Positions 8,056 to 17,170 of a stretch of DNA of 64,000 bases are shown here, piece after piece. Where the stretch lies: the NCBI RefSeq assembly GCF_030143255.1, contig NZ_JARJNR010000005.1, positions 292,599 to 356,598 of the forward strand, read 5' to 3'. How positions within the stretch are numbered: the first letter of the stretch is position 1; each line of letters begins with the position of its first letter. The notes beneath the pieces were generated by a model. The model was not told the DNA's origin. It was given only the letters and a program-made list of their open reading frames with translations, and searched no databases. Position numbers and translations under genes: made by a program. This stretch comes from Frigidibacter sp. SD6-1. GTDB lineage: Bacteria; Pseudomonadota; Alphaproteobacteria; Rhodobacterales; Rhodobacteraceae.

Positions 8056-9018
8056 ATGACCGATACAGCCGAGCAACGCCAGCGCCAGGTGCAGCGCGAT
8101 GTGGCGAAGGACAGCGCGGATGCTGTCGGCGACGGCGACGGCGACGGGGCGATCCAGGCAGGGGCCCGCCATTATCCCGCGCCGCCCTTCCCAGAGCAGC
8201 ATCAGAAGAAGCCGGGATCGGAGGCCGACCTCGACCCCGCGCCGATGTGGCAGGCGCCGTATTACAAGGGGTCCGGCAAGCTTCAGGGCAAGGTGGCGCT
8301 CGTGACGGGGGGCGATTCCGGCATTGGCCGCGCGGTTGCGGTGCTGTTCGCGCGGGAAGGCGCGGATGTGGCCTTCTCGCATCTTGGCGAGGAAGAGGAG
8401 GATGCCCGCGTCACGCAAGAGGCGGTCGAGGCCGAGGGGCGCCAATGTCTGGTGCTGACCGGCGACGTGGCCGACCGGGACACCTGCCGCCAGCATGCCG
8501 AGGCGGTGGTGCAGATGTTCGGCCAGATCGATATTCTGGTGAACAATGCGGCTTTTCAGGTCCATCGCACCGATTTCGCCGAGCTTTCGCCCGAACATTT
8601 CGAACTGACGCTGAAGACCAACCTCTTTGGCTATTTCTATATGGCGCAGGCGGTGCTGCCGCATATGCCGCGCGGCGGGGCGATCGTGAATACCGGGTCG
8701 GTGACTGGACTTCAGGGGTCGAAGGAACTGGTCGACTATTCCATGACCAAGGGCGGCATCCATGCCTTCACCCGCTCGCTGTCGGGCAATCTTCTCGGCC
8801 GGGGCATTCGCGTGAACGCGGTCGCTCCCGGGCCGGTCTGGACGCCCCTGAACCCGTCAGACCGCTCGGCCGGAGAGGTGGCGCATTTCGGTGCCAAATC
8901 GAAGATGAAGCGCCCCGCACAGCCCGAGGAACTGGCGCCAGCCTATGTGTTCCTCGCCTCGTCGCACTGCTCAAGCTACATCACCGGGGAAATCCTGCCG
9001 GTGATCGGCGGATACTGA
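8056..9018 (+). CDS. SDR family oxidoreductase (YghA/Gsp39-like)
   Basis: A 320-residue short-chain dehydrogenase/reductase with a 70-residue hydrophilic N-terminal extension, as in YghA and Bacillus general stress protein 39. The nucleotide site is VTGGDSGIGRAVA (about residues 85-97) with NNAA after it; catalytic Ser is in NTGSVTG and Tyr/Lys in YSMTKGG. The start has AAGGAG 8 nt upstream and an EcfG-type promoter. The substrate is unknown. A GC-repeat encodes DGDGDGD in the N-terminal tail. Confidence 0.92.
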   Translation: MTDTAEQRQRQVQRDVAKDSADAVGDGDGDGAIQAGARHYPAPPFPEQHQKKPGSEADLDPAPMWQAPYYKGSGKLQGKVALVTGGDSGIGRAVAVLFAREGADVAFSHLGEEEEDARVTQEAVEAEGRQCLVLTGDVADRDTCRQHAEAVVQMFGQIDILVNNAAFQVHRTDFAELSPEHFELTLKTNLFGYFYMAQAVLPHMPRGGAIVNTGSVTGLQGSKELVDYSMTKGGIHAFTRSLSGNLLGRGIRVNAVAPGPVWTPLNPSDRSAGEVAHFGAKSKMKRPAQPEELAPAYVFLASSHCSSYITGEILPVIGGY

Positions 9019-9069
9019 GGGCCGGAAGACTGAAGGTCACATTGCGGAAATCAGAAGACAGGCGACCGC

Positions 9070-9622
9070 ATGATGCTCAGACAGATGGCTGGCAAGCAAA
9101 AAAGACGGTGCGCCCGCCCATCCCCTGCAGCGGGCCCAGCAGACCGAGGGGAGCCCCGAAGGCTATCGGTCAGGCGTCGACCCTTCGATCACCATGCTCG
9201 GCTCTGTCCGCAAGGTGATCGACAGTATCCGCAGCAAGACGGCGCTGCGGCAGGACCCGCTGGAACAGCTGCAATACTCCGGCGGCGTGCGGATACTTCG
9301 CTTCAGCAGGTTGGCGGGAGAGGACCGCGACTACACCGTCACCCCCTATGGCGACAGATCCGTGGACCAGCGGCTTAAGGAAAACCGCGACACCATCATC
9401 GGAAGCCGCAACCAGCTTCGCGTCAGCCCCATTGCGATGCGCGCCCTGGATCGGGAAGGCTTTAGCCTGGATCAGGTCATCACCCGGGAAACCGGGGGAA
9501 CCGCGCTGCTGGCCATCGTCGTCGATGAACGGGACGGGGCCAGTAGCCAGGCGGAACAACAGGCGGATCGTGCCGTTGCCTTGCCTTCATCCGGGGCGCT
9601 TGCCGGTGTCAGACCGGCATAG
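9070..9622 (+). CDS. Hypothetical protein, possibly frameshifted near its start
   Basis: The well supported part runs from the ATG at 9194 (142 residues; VRKVIDSIRSKTALRQDP and RGFSLDQVI-like segments, high-GC third positions). The same frame is open back to 9074 and reads like coding sequence (QRAQQTEGSPEGYRSG), but it has no ATG. An ATG at 9070 is in the neighbouring frame and would join it if the run of six A at 9098-9103 were one base shorter. I do not recognise the family. The 3' end overlaps the otsB 3' end by 14 nt on the other strand. Confidence 0.5.
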
Positions 9623-10397
9623 TCCGCCGCCGCAGGGCCGGGCCCGCCCGCGCCGGCGATCCTTCGGCGCACGCCAGTCGGCGCAGCCAGTCGTGGACCG
9701 CGTCGACCGAGGCGAGCGCATGGCGGGCCTCTGTCGGCCCCTCTGGGCGGACCCGGACAGAGAGACCGCCATTCCGGTTGACCCAGTCAAAGCCGCTTTC
9801 GTCCGACGTGTCGTCTCCCAGAAAGACCGGCATCCGGCCGCGAAACGGCGGGCGGGTCATGAACCAGGCGATGGCGGCGCTTTTCGTCGCCGCTTCCGGC
9901 AGCAGCTCGACCCCGGCATGGCCCGCGATCAGCCTGTAGCCCTGTGGCAGGCTCTTCAAAGCCGCGCGGGCCAGGGCGGTGACCTCGCTCAGCGTCTCAG
10001 GCGCGGCGCGCGTGTGGATCGCCAGGACCGCGCCCTTGTGTTCGAAAAACACCCCTGCCAGCGTTGCGCAATCCCGTTCCAGCGCCTGAAAGACGGGCGC
10101 CACGCGCAGCGCTTCCTCGCTTTGGGTCTCCAGCTCGCGGCCCAGCATCCGCTCGACCCCGAAAACCCCTGCGGCCGGCAGGCCGAGGTCGCCGAAGAGC
10201 CGTGTCACCATCTTCAGGTCGCGGCCGGTCACAAAGGCAACCGCTCCGCCCAGAGAGCGCTTCAGCCCGGTCAGAAGGTCGGGCAGGTCATCATGCACAC
10301 GCACCGCGTCGGGATGCGCGGCATGTTCGACGAGCGTCCCGTCGATGTCGAGGAAAAGCGCGGAATTTCCCGGATCAGGAACTGGCGGTTTCAGCAT
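9609..10397 (-). CDS. otsB: Trehalose-6-phosphate phosphatase
   Basis: A 262-residue HAD-family phosphatase that removes phosphate from trehalose 6-phosphate, the second step of the OtsAB route. Motif I is FLDIDGTLVE (about residue 14), motif II FVTGRD, and the late motif GDDTSDE. The ATG at 10397 is preferred because GAAGGGA lies 5 nt upstream; the ATG at 10415 has no ribosome site. It overlaps the end of otsA by 23 nt, so it is translated from the same transcript. Confidence 0.93.
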   Translation of the reverse strand: MLKPPVPDPGNSALFLDIDGTLVEHAAHPDAVRVHDDLPDLLTGLKRSLGGAVAFVTGRDLKMVTRLFGDLGLPAAGVFGVERMLGRELETQSEEALRVAPVFQALERDCATLAGVFFEHKGAVLAIHTRAAPETLSEVTALARAALKSLPQGYRLIAGHAGVELLPEAATKSAAIAWFMTRPPFRGRMPVFLGDDTSDESGFDWVNRNGGLSVRVRPEGPTEARHALASVDAVHDWLRRLACAEGSPARAGPALRRRTMPV

Positions 10398-12177
10398 CGT
10401 TTCCCTTCTCGTCATCGGGCAAACCAACCTTGCCGGACCTGGGGCCGTGCACGGGCCGCTCGGCCGTCGTGTCTGTCCGTCTGAGAAGGCGGCTGCGCCC
10501 CCGATAGTGCGCCGCATCGCTCAGAAGCCGTCCGGCCCAGCGGAAGATGTTCTTGCTGCGGACCGTGTCGCGCATCCGGCGCATCCGTTCCGCCTGTTCG
10601 CCAGGAGACATCTGCAACGCGCCGTTCAGCGTCTCGGCCATGGCCGAGACATCGAACGGGTTGACCGACAGGGCCTCGGGCAGTTCCTGGATCGCCCCGG
10701 CGAAACGCGACAGGATCAGCACGCCGTCGTCGTTCCCGCGCGCTGCCACGAATTCCTTGGCCACCAGGTTCATCCCGTCATGCAGGCTGGGCACCGCGCA
10801 TATGTCTGTATCGCCATAGCAGTCGCGCAGCGCCACCCGGTGCACATGGCGATCGACGAATTCCAGCGGCAGATAGTCCCTTGTGCCGAAACGGTCGTTG
10901 ATCCTGCGCGCCAGACGTCGGCATTCCTCCTGCAGGGCGCGATAGGGCGCGACTTCGCTGCGGCTCGGAGCGGCCACGTAGTAGAGGTGAACCTTTCCCT
11001 GCCAATCGGGATATCGCTGCAGCAGCAGCTCGTAGGCCGACAGGAATTCGGGAATGCCCTTTGTATAGTCAAGCCGACCGACCCCGACGACAAGCTTTGC
11101 GCCCGGCCGCATGTTGAAACGGTCGCGAATGGACGGGGATGCGGGCGCGGCAGGCGTGTCGCTGTCGCCCCAGTCGATGGAAATCGGATAGGTGCGCAGG
11201 CGCGACAGCGTGCCGCCATAACGAACCGACCAGTCCTCGCGGTTGATGCGGCTTTCCAGCGTGCGCTCGACACATTCGGTAAAATTCATCCGGAATAGCG
11301 GCACCTGAAACCCGACGATATCAGACCCCAGAAGACCGTCGACGATCGCCGCCGCATAAGGACAGATGCCGAACACCTCGGCATTGGGCCAGGGAATGTG
11401 CCAGAAGCTGAGGATCGTGGCCTTGGGAAGGCGGGCGCGAATCATGCGCGGCAGGAGTGCGAAATGATAATCCTGTACGATCACGATCGGAGTTTCGCTC
11501 CGTGCCTCCTGCCGCACCGCTTCGGCAAAGCGCTCGTTGACCGCGCGATAGTGGTTCCAGTCCGTTTCGCGGAACATGGGCCGGACGAAGGCGGTATGGC
11601 ACAGCGGCCACAGGCCTTCGTTGGCAAAGCCGCTGTAATAGCCGCGTTCTTCCTCGGGGCTGAGCCAGACGCGCCGCAGAGTATATTCCGGCTTCCAGGG
11701 GGGCACGGCGATGCGGTCGTCCGCATCGACGGTCTGACGGTCGGCCGAGCCGCTGCCATGGGCGATCCAGGTGCCGCCGCAGCTGCGCGCGACCGGTTCC
11801 AGCGCCGAGACCAGCCCGCCTACGGGCACATCGCAGACGGCCGCGCCTTCGGTCGCCGTGTGGACATAGGGCTCGCGGTTTGAAACGAGGATCACGTCAG
11901 TCCCGGCCAGTTCCTCGGCAATGACCTTTCGCAGGCGCTCCACTGTCCAGAGGTTGGGATCGCTGGCGACCCCGCCCGCCGTCTTTCCCCATGTCGTCCC
12001 GGGTGCCCGCGGAAGCTGCGGCGCACCGAGGTCTGTGGTCGCCCGCGCCAGAAGATGGCCCAGACCTGACGGCAGGCTCGCGGGAAGGTTCGCCCGCATC
12101 TTGCGAAGTTCCGTCAGGATCCGGTGCACAGACGGCCAGGAGACGCGACTTTCGGAGCTGTCATCCTGAACTGTCAT
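10375..12177 (-). CDS. otsA: Alpha,alpha-trehalose-phosphate synthase (UDP-forming)
   Basis: A 600-residue GT20 enzyme making trehalose 6-phosphate from UDP-glucose and glucose 6-phosphate. Seen are VILVSNREPYVH, VGGLVSALEPV, the acceptor-side WHIPWPNAEVF, the donor-side VVGVGRLDYTKGIPEFL and SLHDGMNLVAKEFVA. An extra N-terminal stretch of about 100 residues precedes the catalytic domain. The C-terminal tail beyond the catalytic domain is Arg-rich. It forms an operon with otsB and has its own EcfG-type promoter at 12253-12277. Confidence 0.95.
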   Translation of the reverse strand: MTVQDDSSESRVSWPSVHRILTELRKMRANLPASLPSGLGHLLARATTDLGAPQLPRAPGTTWGKTAGGVASDPNLWTVERLRKVIAEELAGTDVILVSNREPYVHTATEGAAVCDVPVGGLVSALEPVARSCGGTWIAHGSGSADRQTVDADDRIAVPPWKPEYTLRRVWLSPEEERGYYSGFANEGLWPLCHTAFVRPMFRETDWNHYRAVNERFAEAVRQEARSETPIVIVQDYHFALLPRMIRARLPKATILSFWHIPWPNAEVFGICPYAAAIVDGLLGSDIVGFQVPLFRMNFTECVERTLESRINREDWSVRYGGTLSRLRTYPISIDWGDSDTPAAPASPSIRDRFNMRPGAKLVVGVGRLDYTKGIPEFLSAYELLLQRYPDWQGKVHLYYVAAPSRSEVAPYRALQEECRRLARRINDRFGTRDYLPLEFVDRHVHRVALRDCYGDTDICAVPSLHDGMNLVAKEFVAARGNDDGVLILSRFAGAIQELPEALSVNPFDVSAMAETLNGALQMSPGEQAERMRRMRDTVRSKNIFRWAGRLLSDAAHYRGRSRLLRRTDTTAERPVHGPRSGKVGLPDDEKGNDAETASS

Positions 12178-12252
12178 CTGAATATCATTCCCTGATGCCC
12201 GGCCTTGAGATGCCGGGCATCTTTCCGGCGGGTGAAGGCCCTCTGCCCAGCC

Positions 12253-12277
12253 AACAGTTCGGCGCGGATTTTGTTCC
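12253..12277 (-). promoter_or_regulatory. EcfG-type promoter (otsA)
   Basis: Minus strand GGAAC (12277-12273), 16-nt spacer, TGTT (12256-12253), between the debranching-enzyme stop and the otsA start. Confidence 0.75.
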
Positions 12278-12292
12278 CCTCGTGCTGGCACT

Positions 12293-14479
12293 TCATTCGA
12301 TGTGATGCACAAGCATCCGCGGCGCAGGTCGGCCATCGTGACGGATCGTGCAGGTGACCCGGTCTTCCTTCCTGATAAAACTGAGGCTCGCTTTGGCGCC
12401 GCCGATCGCGACCTGTCGCAGGTCCAGCTGGTCGAGGCCCGCCGGCAGCAGCGGGTCGATCACCCGGACCTCGCGCGCGTAGGCGTCGATTTGCAGGCCA
12501 AGCGCGGTCTGCAGCAGCAGGAACACCGACCCCGCGGCCCAGGCCTGCGGCTGACAGGCCACAGGGTAGGCCACCGGCCCCTCGCCGGGCCGCCGGGCGA
12601 AGCCGCAAAAGAGTTCCGGCAGGCTCTTGCCGAAATGGAACGAGGCCTCGAACAGCCGGCCCAGCGCGCGGGCGGCGGTTTCGGACTGCGCATAGCGGAC
12701 GATTCCGGCGGTGCAGATCGCCGTGTCGTGCGGCCAGACCGACCCGTTGTGATAGGACATCGGATTGTAGCGCGCCTCGGTGGTCGCGACGGTGCGCAAT
12801 CCCCAGCCGGTCAGGAAATCGGGCTCAAGCAGGGCCCGGGCGACGAGGCGCCCCCTGTCTGGCGCGGGCAGGCCCGAATAGAGCAGTTGCCCCGCGTTGG
12901 TCGTGCGCACAGCGCATTGCCGCGACCGGCCATCCAGCGCCAGGGCATAGAACTGCCGGTCGGGCATCCAGAACAGATCCTCGACGCTTTTCTGCAATCG
13001 GCCCGCGCTGTCTTGAAGCTGCGTCGCATAAAGCGTCTCGCCGCGCCGCCTTGCCATTTCGGCCATGCCGTTCAGCGCAAGATAGGCATAGCCCTGCACC
13101 TCGACCAGGCTGATCGGCCCTTCGGCCAGCGTGCCATCGGCGTGAAAGACCGCATCGGCACTGTCCTTCCATCCCTGATTGCGCAGACCGGTCGGGCAGG
13201 CGCGGTCATAAGTGACAAGGCGGTTCGGGTCGCCTGCGCGCCGCGCCTCGATCCATGCAACGGCCTTGCAGAGTGCGGGCCAGAGCCGGTCGATGAAGGC
13301 ATCGTCGGCGGTGCGGCGGGCATATTCGGCCGCCAGATGCACGAAGAGCGGGGTGGTGTCGACGCCGCCGTAATAGCGCCCGAACGGCACTTCGTTGAGA
13401 CGCGCCACCTCTCCGCCCCGGATCTCGTGAAGGATCTTGCCGGGTTCGGCATCCGCGAACGGGTCGGTCACGGTCGCCTGGGTGGACGCGAGAAACCCCA
13501 AGACCCCCCGCGCAAGACCGGGGTCGAGCCAGAGCAGCGACAGCGCGGTCAGGATGCCGTCGCGACCAAAGGCGGTGGAAAACCAGGGGATGCCGGCAAA
13601 GGGATAGGGCCCGGTTTCGAGTTCCGAGGACAGAAGCGCGATATCGGCGCGGGTACGGCCGACCCAGTCGTTGAAGAGCGGCCCCGAGGAATGGATCTGG
13701 GCCCCGCGCTGCCGCTTCCTCTTCATCGCCCGATGGGCCGCCGCCTGCATCTTGCGGTGCCGGGCGCGGCCGGGCGTGCCGCGGGTCGCGCCGGCCTCGA
13801 TGTAAAGCACCCGGCGCGCGGAACGCGGAAGATGGATCGGTATGGTGATCTCGTCTGCGCGCGCGCTTGATGTCATTGGATGGGACAGGCTCAGCCACAG
13901 GCTCCGCCTTTCCTTGTCGAGGCCCTCGTACTGAAAGCCGACATGGCGGCTGTCCGTCTCGGCAGGCATCATCCGACCCCGCCGTGACCGAACCATGCCG
14001 CGGACCTCGAAGATGTCGCGGAAATCGGCCGCCAGCCGGAAGGACAGTACGGGCCGGATGTGTGACAGGCTGTAGTTCGTCAGCGCAATGCGCTCGAACA
14101 GACGGCTGTCCCAGAGGAACCGGGTGCGGTTGACATGAATGCTGCCCTGCGGCAGCCGGGTTCCGTCGTCAAGCGTGGCGGCCGCGTTCGTCAGGTTTGC
14201 CTCGAACAGTACCGCGTCCCCCGATATGGCCGAGCCGAGAAGGACGGGTCTGCGCCCGCCCAAGCCGAACACCAGTCGCGAGAGCAACCGCGTGTCGCTG
14301 CTGAAGAAGCCGTCGCCAAAGCCCGCTATGTCGCCATTGCTGCCGCAGACAAGAAAGCTGCCGCCGCTCATCAGCGCAATGCGGTTCAAGTGCGCGTTCG
14401 GCACATTCTCGTGCTGGTCGGCCATTGCCGCCAGGGGATCGACCGTGCTTTCGTCAAATGCGACGGGTTCGGCAGTCAT
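12293..14479 (-). CDS. Amylo-alpha-1,6-glucosidase / glycogen-debranching type protein
   Basis: A 728-residue protein with an N-terminal beta domain (GGSFLVCGSNGDIAGFGDG, FFSSDTRLLSRLVF) and a C-terminal six-hairpin glycosidase domain (FSTAFGRDGILTALSLLW, MSYHNGSVWPHDTAI). This is the bacterial debranching-enzyme architecture; substrates may be glycogen or other alpha-glucans. It follows the glycosyltransferase by 17 nt and is probably transcribed from that gene's promoter. Together with GalU and OtsAB it suggests diversion of glucosyl units to trehalose. Confidence 0.9.
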   Translation of the reverse strand: MTAEPVAFDESTVDPLAAMADQHENVPNAHLNRIALMSGGSFLVCGSNGDIAGFGDGFFSSDTRLLSRLVFGLGGRRPVLLGSAISGDAVLFEANLTNAAATLDDGTRLPQGSIHVNRTRFLWDSRLFERIALTNYSLSHIRPVLSFRLAADFRDIFEVRGMVRSRRGRMMPAETDSRHVGFQYEGLDKERRSLWLSLSHPMTSSARADEITIPIHLPRSARRVLYIEAGATRGTPGRARHRKMQAAAHRAMKRKRQRGAQIHSSGPLFNDWVGRTRADIALLSSELETGPYPFAGIPWFSTAFGRDGILTALSLLWLDPGLARGVLGFLASTQATVTDPFADAEPGKILHEIRGGEVARLNEVPFGRYYGGVDTTPLFVHLAAEYARRTADDAFIDRLWPALCKAVAWIEARRAGDPNRLVTYDRACPTGLRNQGWKDSADAVFHADGTLAEGPISLVEVQGYAYLALNGMAEMARRRGETLYATQLQDSAGRLQKSVEDLFWMPDRQFYALALDGRSRQCAVRTTNAGQLLYSGLPAPDRGRLVARALLEPDFLTGWGLRTVATTEARYNPMSYHNGSVWPHDTAICTAGIVRYAQSETAARALGRLFEASFHFGKSLPELFCGFARRPGEGPVAYPVACQPQAWAAGSVFLLLQTALGLQIDAYAREVRVIDPLLPAGLDQLDLRQVAIGGAKASLSFIRKEDRVTCTIRHDGRPAPRMLVHHIE

Positions 14480-14496
14480 GCGGTCACGCGGGGCCG

Positions 14497-15558
14497 TCAG
14501 ACGGGGGCGCCGACGACATCCGCCGCCTTGCCGAGTTTTTCGTATACCCTGAGATAGTCGTCGATCATGCGCGCCGCGTCGAACCGCCGCTCGAACGATC
14601 TGCGGACCTGCCTTCGGTCCAGCGACAAGGCGCGCGGCACGGCGGCGACCGCCGCGCCAAGGCTGGAGACCGCAAAGCCCGATACCCCCTCGTCGATGAT
14701 CTCGGCCATGGCGCCGTTGCGCCAGGCGATCACCGGTGTTCCATGCGCCATCGCTTCTATCACCACCAGCCCGAACGGCTCGGGCCAGTCGATGGGAAAA
14801 AGCAGCGCCGACGCCTGACCCAGGAAGCGTTCCTTTCCCTCCTCGCCGATTTCGCCGACATATTCGACCGAGTCGCCGTCGATCTCTGGCGCGATCGTCT
14901 CGCGAAACCAGGCGCTGTCTTCGGCGTCGATCTTCGCGGCCAGCTTAAGTTTCATCCCGACCGCGCGCGCGATCGCGATGGCACGATCCGCGCGCTTGTC
15001 GCGGGAAAAGCGGCCGATGAAGGCAAGGTAGCCGCCCTCGCCGCCCTGATGTTCGGCCAGGCGGTACAGATCGGGCGGCAGGCCGTGCGGGATGTTCGCA
15101 ACCCAGTTCGCCTGCGCCAGCGGCTGCCGCTGGCTGAACGAGATGGAGGACATGGGCATCTGCGGCCAGCATGCGAGCGCGGCCGGAAGGTCGGCATAGT
15201 CAAGCCTGCCGTGCGGGGTGGTCAGCGTCCGTGCCGCGAACCCTTCGAAGAAAGGGAAGTGCTGGAAATGCGACAGATGGCAGTGGATCAGGTCGAATTC
15301 CGCCTGCCGTCTGCGCACCTCGTGCAGCATCGCCAGATGCGCGGCGATCGGCGAGACACGGCCCGTGTCGGCCCGCAGCCCGCAAGAGCGGCTGGCCGCA
15401 AGGTGCGCGCGGGTGCGGGAACCGTCGGCCGCGAACAGGGTGACATCGTGCCCCTTTTGGACAAGGCCATCACAGAGCGAGGCGATGATGCGCTCGGTGC
15501 CGCCATAGGCAGGCGGCGGCACGGTTTCATAAAGAGGTGCCACTTGTGCAATACGCAT
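14497..15558 (-). CDS. Glycosyltransferase family 4
   Basis: A 353-residue GT4 retaining glycosyltransferase. The N-terminus MRIAQVAPLYETVPPPAYGG is typical, with VAPLYE and YGGTERI near the start; the donor-site region has FPIDWPEPFGLVVIEAMAHG and VIAWRNGAMAE. The acceptor is unknown. The ATG at 15558 is preceded by GGAAGAAG and by an EcfG-type promoter ending at 15582. It is the first gene of a probable two-gene operon with the debranching enzyme. Confidence 0.9.
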   Translation of the reverse strand: MRIAQVAPLYETVPPPAYGGTERIIASLCDGLVQKGHDVTLFAADGSRTRAHLAASRSCGLRADTGRVSPIAAHLAMLHEVRRRQAEFDLIHCHLSHFQHFPFFEGFAARTLTTPHGRLDYADLPAALACWPQMPMSSISFSQRQPLAQANWVANIPHGLPPDLYRLAEHQGGEGGYLAFIGRFSRDKRADRAIAIARAVGMKLKLAAKIDAEDSAWFRETIAPEIDGDSVEYVGEIGEEGKERFLGQASALLFPIDWPEPFGLVVIEAMAHGTPVIAWRNGAMAEIIDEGVSGFAVSSLGAAVAAVPRALSLDRRQVRRSFERRFDAARMIDDYLRVYEKLGKAADVVGAPV

Positions 15559-15581
15559 GCTTCTTCCATTTCCTGTCCGCC

Positions 15582-15606
15582 AACGCGCCAGGAAGGAAAC
15601 GGTTCC
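15582..15606 (-). promoter_or_regulatory. EcfG-type promoter (glycosyltransferase operon)
   Basis: Minus strand GGAAC (15606-15602), 16-nt spacer, CGTT (15585-15582), 23 nt before the start codon. Confidence 0.8.
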
Positions 15607-15664
15607 GCCTCGCGCGCCATCCCGTATGCGCAGGCGCCGGTCGGACATTCCCCGCCTCGCCGGG

Positions 15665-16525
15665 CTATTGCGCGGCAATGGCCGCAGGAAGCAGAAGATC
15701 GTCGCGCCGCCACAATCCGGCGGCCAGAAGCCCTTCGTGCGTTCCGCAATCAAAGCGCTGTCCGCTGAAGCGCAAGCCCTCCAGCCCGTGCGCGGGGACC
15801 AGCGCGGAGATGGCGTCGGTCAACTGGATCTCACCCTGATGGCCGGGCGCGGTCCGCGCCAACTGGTCGAAGATGTCCGGCGGAAGGATATAACGCCCGA
15901 CGGCGGCAAACAGCGAAGGCGCTGTGCCCGCGGCGGGCTTTTCGACGATCCCGCGGGCGGTCAGGACCGCGCCATCCTGCGCCAAGACATCGAACGCGCC
16001 ATACTTGCCGATCTCGGCGGGCGCGACCTTCATTGCCGCCACCATCATCCCGGCGCGATCAGGGTCGTAGGCCTGGGCCATTTCCGCCATGCAGGAGGTC
16101 GGCAGCACCAGATCGTCGGGCAGGATCACCGCCACCGGCCCCTCGGCAACATCACGGGCCGCGCACAGAACAGCGTGCCCCAGGCCGCGCGCTTCATCCT
16201 GGTAGGCAAAGCGGGTCTCGACCCCCTCGGCAGCACCGGTCTGCTGCAGGCAATTGGCCAGCGCGTGCTTCTTCTGCCGGCGCAGCTTTCGAAGTAGCGC
16301 CGGATCGTGATCGAAATACTGCTCTAGCGCCTTCTTCGATTCATGCGTCACGACCACAAGGCGTTCGATGCCGGGGATGGACGCGGCTTCCTGAAGCGCG
16401 AACTGCAGCAAGGGCGTGTCGTAAACCGGCAACAGCTCTTTCGGCACGGTCTTGGTAGCCGGCAGAAGCCGGGTGCCAAGGCCCGCCACCGGCAGGATGG
16501 CAGTACGTATGGTGGCCGAACCCAT
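15665..16525 (-). CDS. galU: UTP--glucose-1-phosphate uridylyltransferase
   Basis: A 286-residue enzyme making UDP-glucose, the donor used by OtsA and many glycosyltransferases. Diagnostic are ILPVAGLGTRLLPATKTVPK at the N-terminus, VILPDDLVL, and GKYGAFDV and VEKP further on. The start has GAGGAAAA upstream. A GTTCC stands 32 nt upstream but lacks a -10 partner at the right distance, so no EcfG promoter is called. Confidence 0.95.
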   Translation of the reverse strand: MGSATIRTAILPVAGLGTRLLPATKTVPKELLPVYDTPLLQFALQEAASIPGIERLVVVTHESKKALEQYFDHDPALLRKLRRQKKHALANCLQQTGAAEGVETRFAYQDEARGLGHAVLCAARDVAEGPVAVILPDDLVLPTSCMAEMAQAYDPDRAGMMVAAMKVAPAEIGKYGAFDVLAQDGAVLTARGIVEKPAAGTAPSLFAAVGRYILPPDIFDQLARTAPGHQGEIQLTDAISALVPAHGLEGLRFSGQRFDCGTHEGLLAAGLWRRDDLLLPAAIAAQ

Positions 16526-16606
16526 TCTTGGTTTTCCTCGCGTTTCCGTTTCATCCGTTCCCCGGCGTCGCTGGTCGCCGCCCGCCTGTCGTCTCCTGTC
16601 CGGCGG

Positions 16607-17161
16607 TCAGTTGGACTGGTCGTTGCCGTCGCTGCGCTGTTCGTCGACCACGTCCGAAACCGGGCGCTCAGGGGACTGCCCGCAGACGGTCATCACCTTT
16701 TCGACGGGGATCTCAAAATAGCCGCTCATCCGGCCGATCTGCGCGGTCTGGCCGGTTCCGGCGCTGTCGTCCTGACCCGCCGCGGTGCCTTCGCCGGTCT
16801 GTGCCGTGGCCTCCGAGGAACCGGCCTCCGTTCCGTCTGTCGAGGTCTCGGCCTGCGACGCGCCTGCCGCATCCGACCCGGCGGCGCTCTGGTCGGACAA
16901 TCCGTCCTGCACCTTCTGGGTCAGGTCCATCGTATCCTGTTGGCCGCGATGATAGCCGGCCACGAAGTAAAGCGTACCAGGCACGACGGCCGTATCCATC
17001 CGCGTCAGTTCGGCGCAGGTGATCTTGTCGGCGGTCGAACCGGCATCCGAAGCGCCGCTGCCCGTCATGTCGTTCTGGGCAAGGGCAGGCACGCCAACCG
17101 CGATCGCGGTCGAAAGAACGGCAGAAAATGAAATGTTCGAGCCTATGGTCCTGTTGGTCAT
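16607..17161 (-). CDS. HdeA/HdeB-like periplasmic protein with low-complexity insert
   Basis: A 184-residue exported protein (signal peptide about residues 1-28 ending PALAQ). The segments ITCAELTRMDTAVVPGTLYF with VAGYHRG, and later VEKVMTVCGQSP, resemble the two cysteine-bearing halves of HdeA-type acid-stress chaperones. Between them lies a 70-residue Ser/Ala/Gly/Thr/Glu-rich insert that ordinary HdeA proteins lack. AAGGAG precedes the start. It has an EcfG-type promoter and a leader with a 13-bp tandem repeat. The family call is by motif and moderately sure. Confidence 0.7.
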   Translation of the reverse strand: MTNRTIGSNISFSAVLSTAIAVGVPALAQNDMTGSGASDAGSTADKITCAELTRMDTAVVPGTLYFVAGYHRGQQDTMDLTQKVQDGLSDQSAAGSDAAGASQAETSTDGTEAGSSEATAQTGEGTAAGQDDSAGTGQTAQIGRMSGYFEIPVEKVMTVCGQSPERPVSDVVDEQRSDGNDQSN

Positions 17162-17170
17162 GATCGATCT

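Noticed and set aside
9070..9378. 102-codon frame from the ATG at 9070
   Set aside because: After the A-run its translation becomes Arg/Pro/Gly-rich, while the neighbouring frame looks coding; treated as a frameshift candidate instead.
10345..15768. Long plus-strand frames (300-500 codons) across the trehalose cluster
   Set aside because: They are antisense shadows of otsA, the debranching enzyme and the glycosyltransferase, caused by high GC; translations are Arg/Pro/Gly-rich and match no family.
16557..16561. GTTCC upstream of galU as an EcfG-type -35
   Set aside because: No AAC (minus-strand GTT) lies 16-17 nt away, so the -10 is missing.
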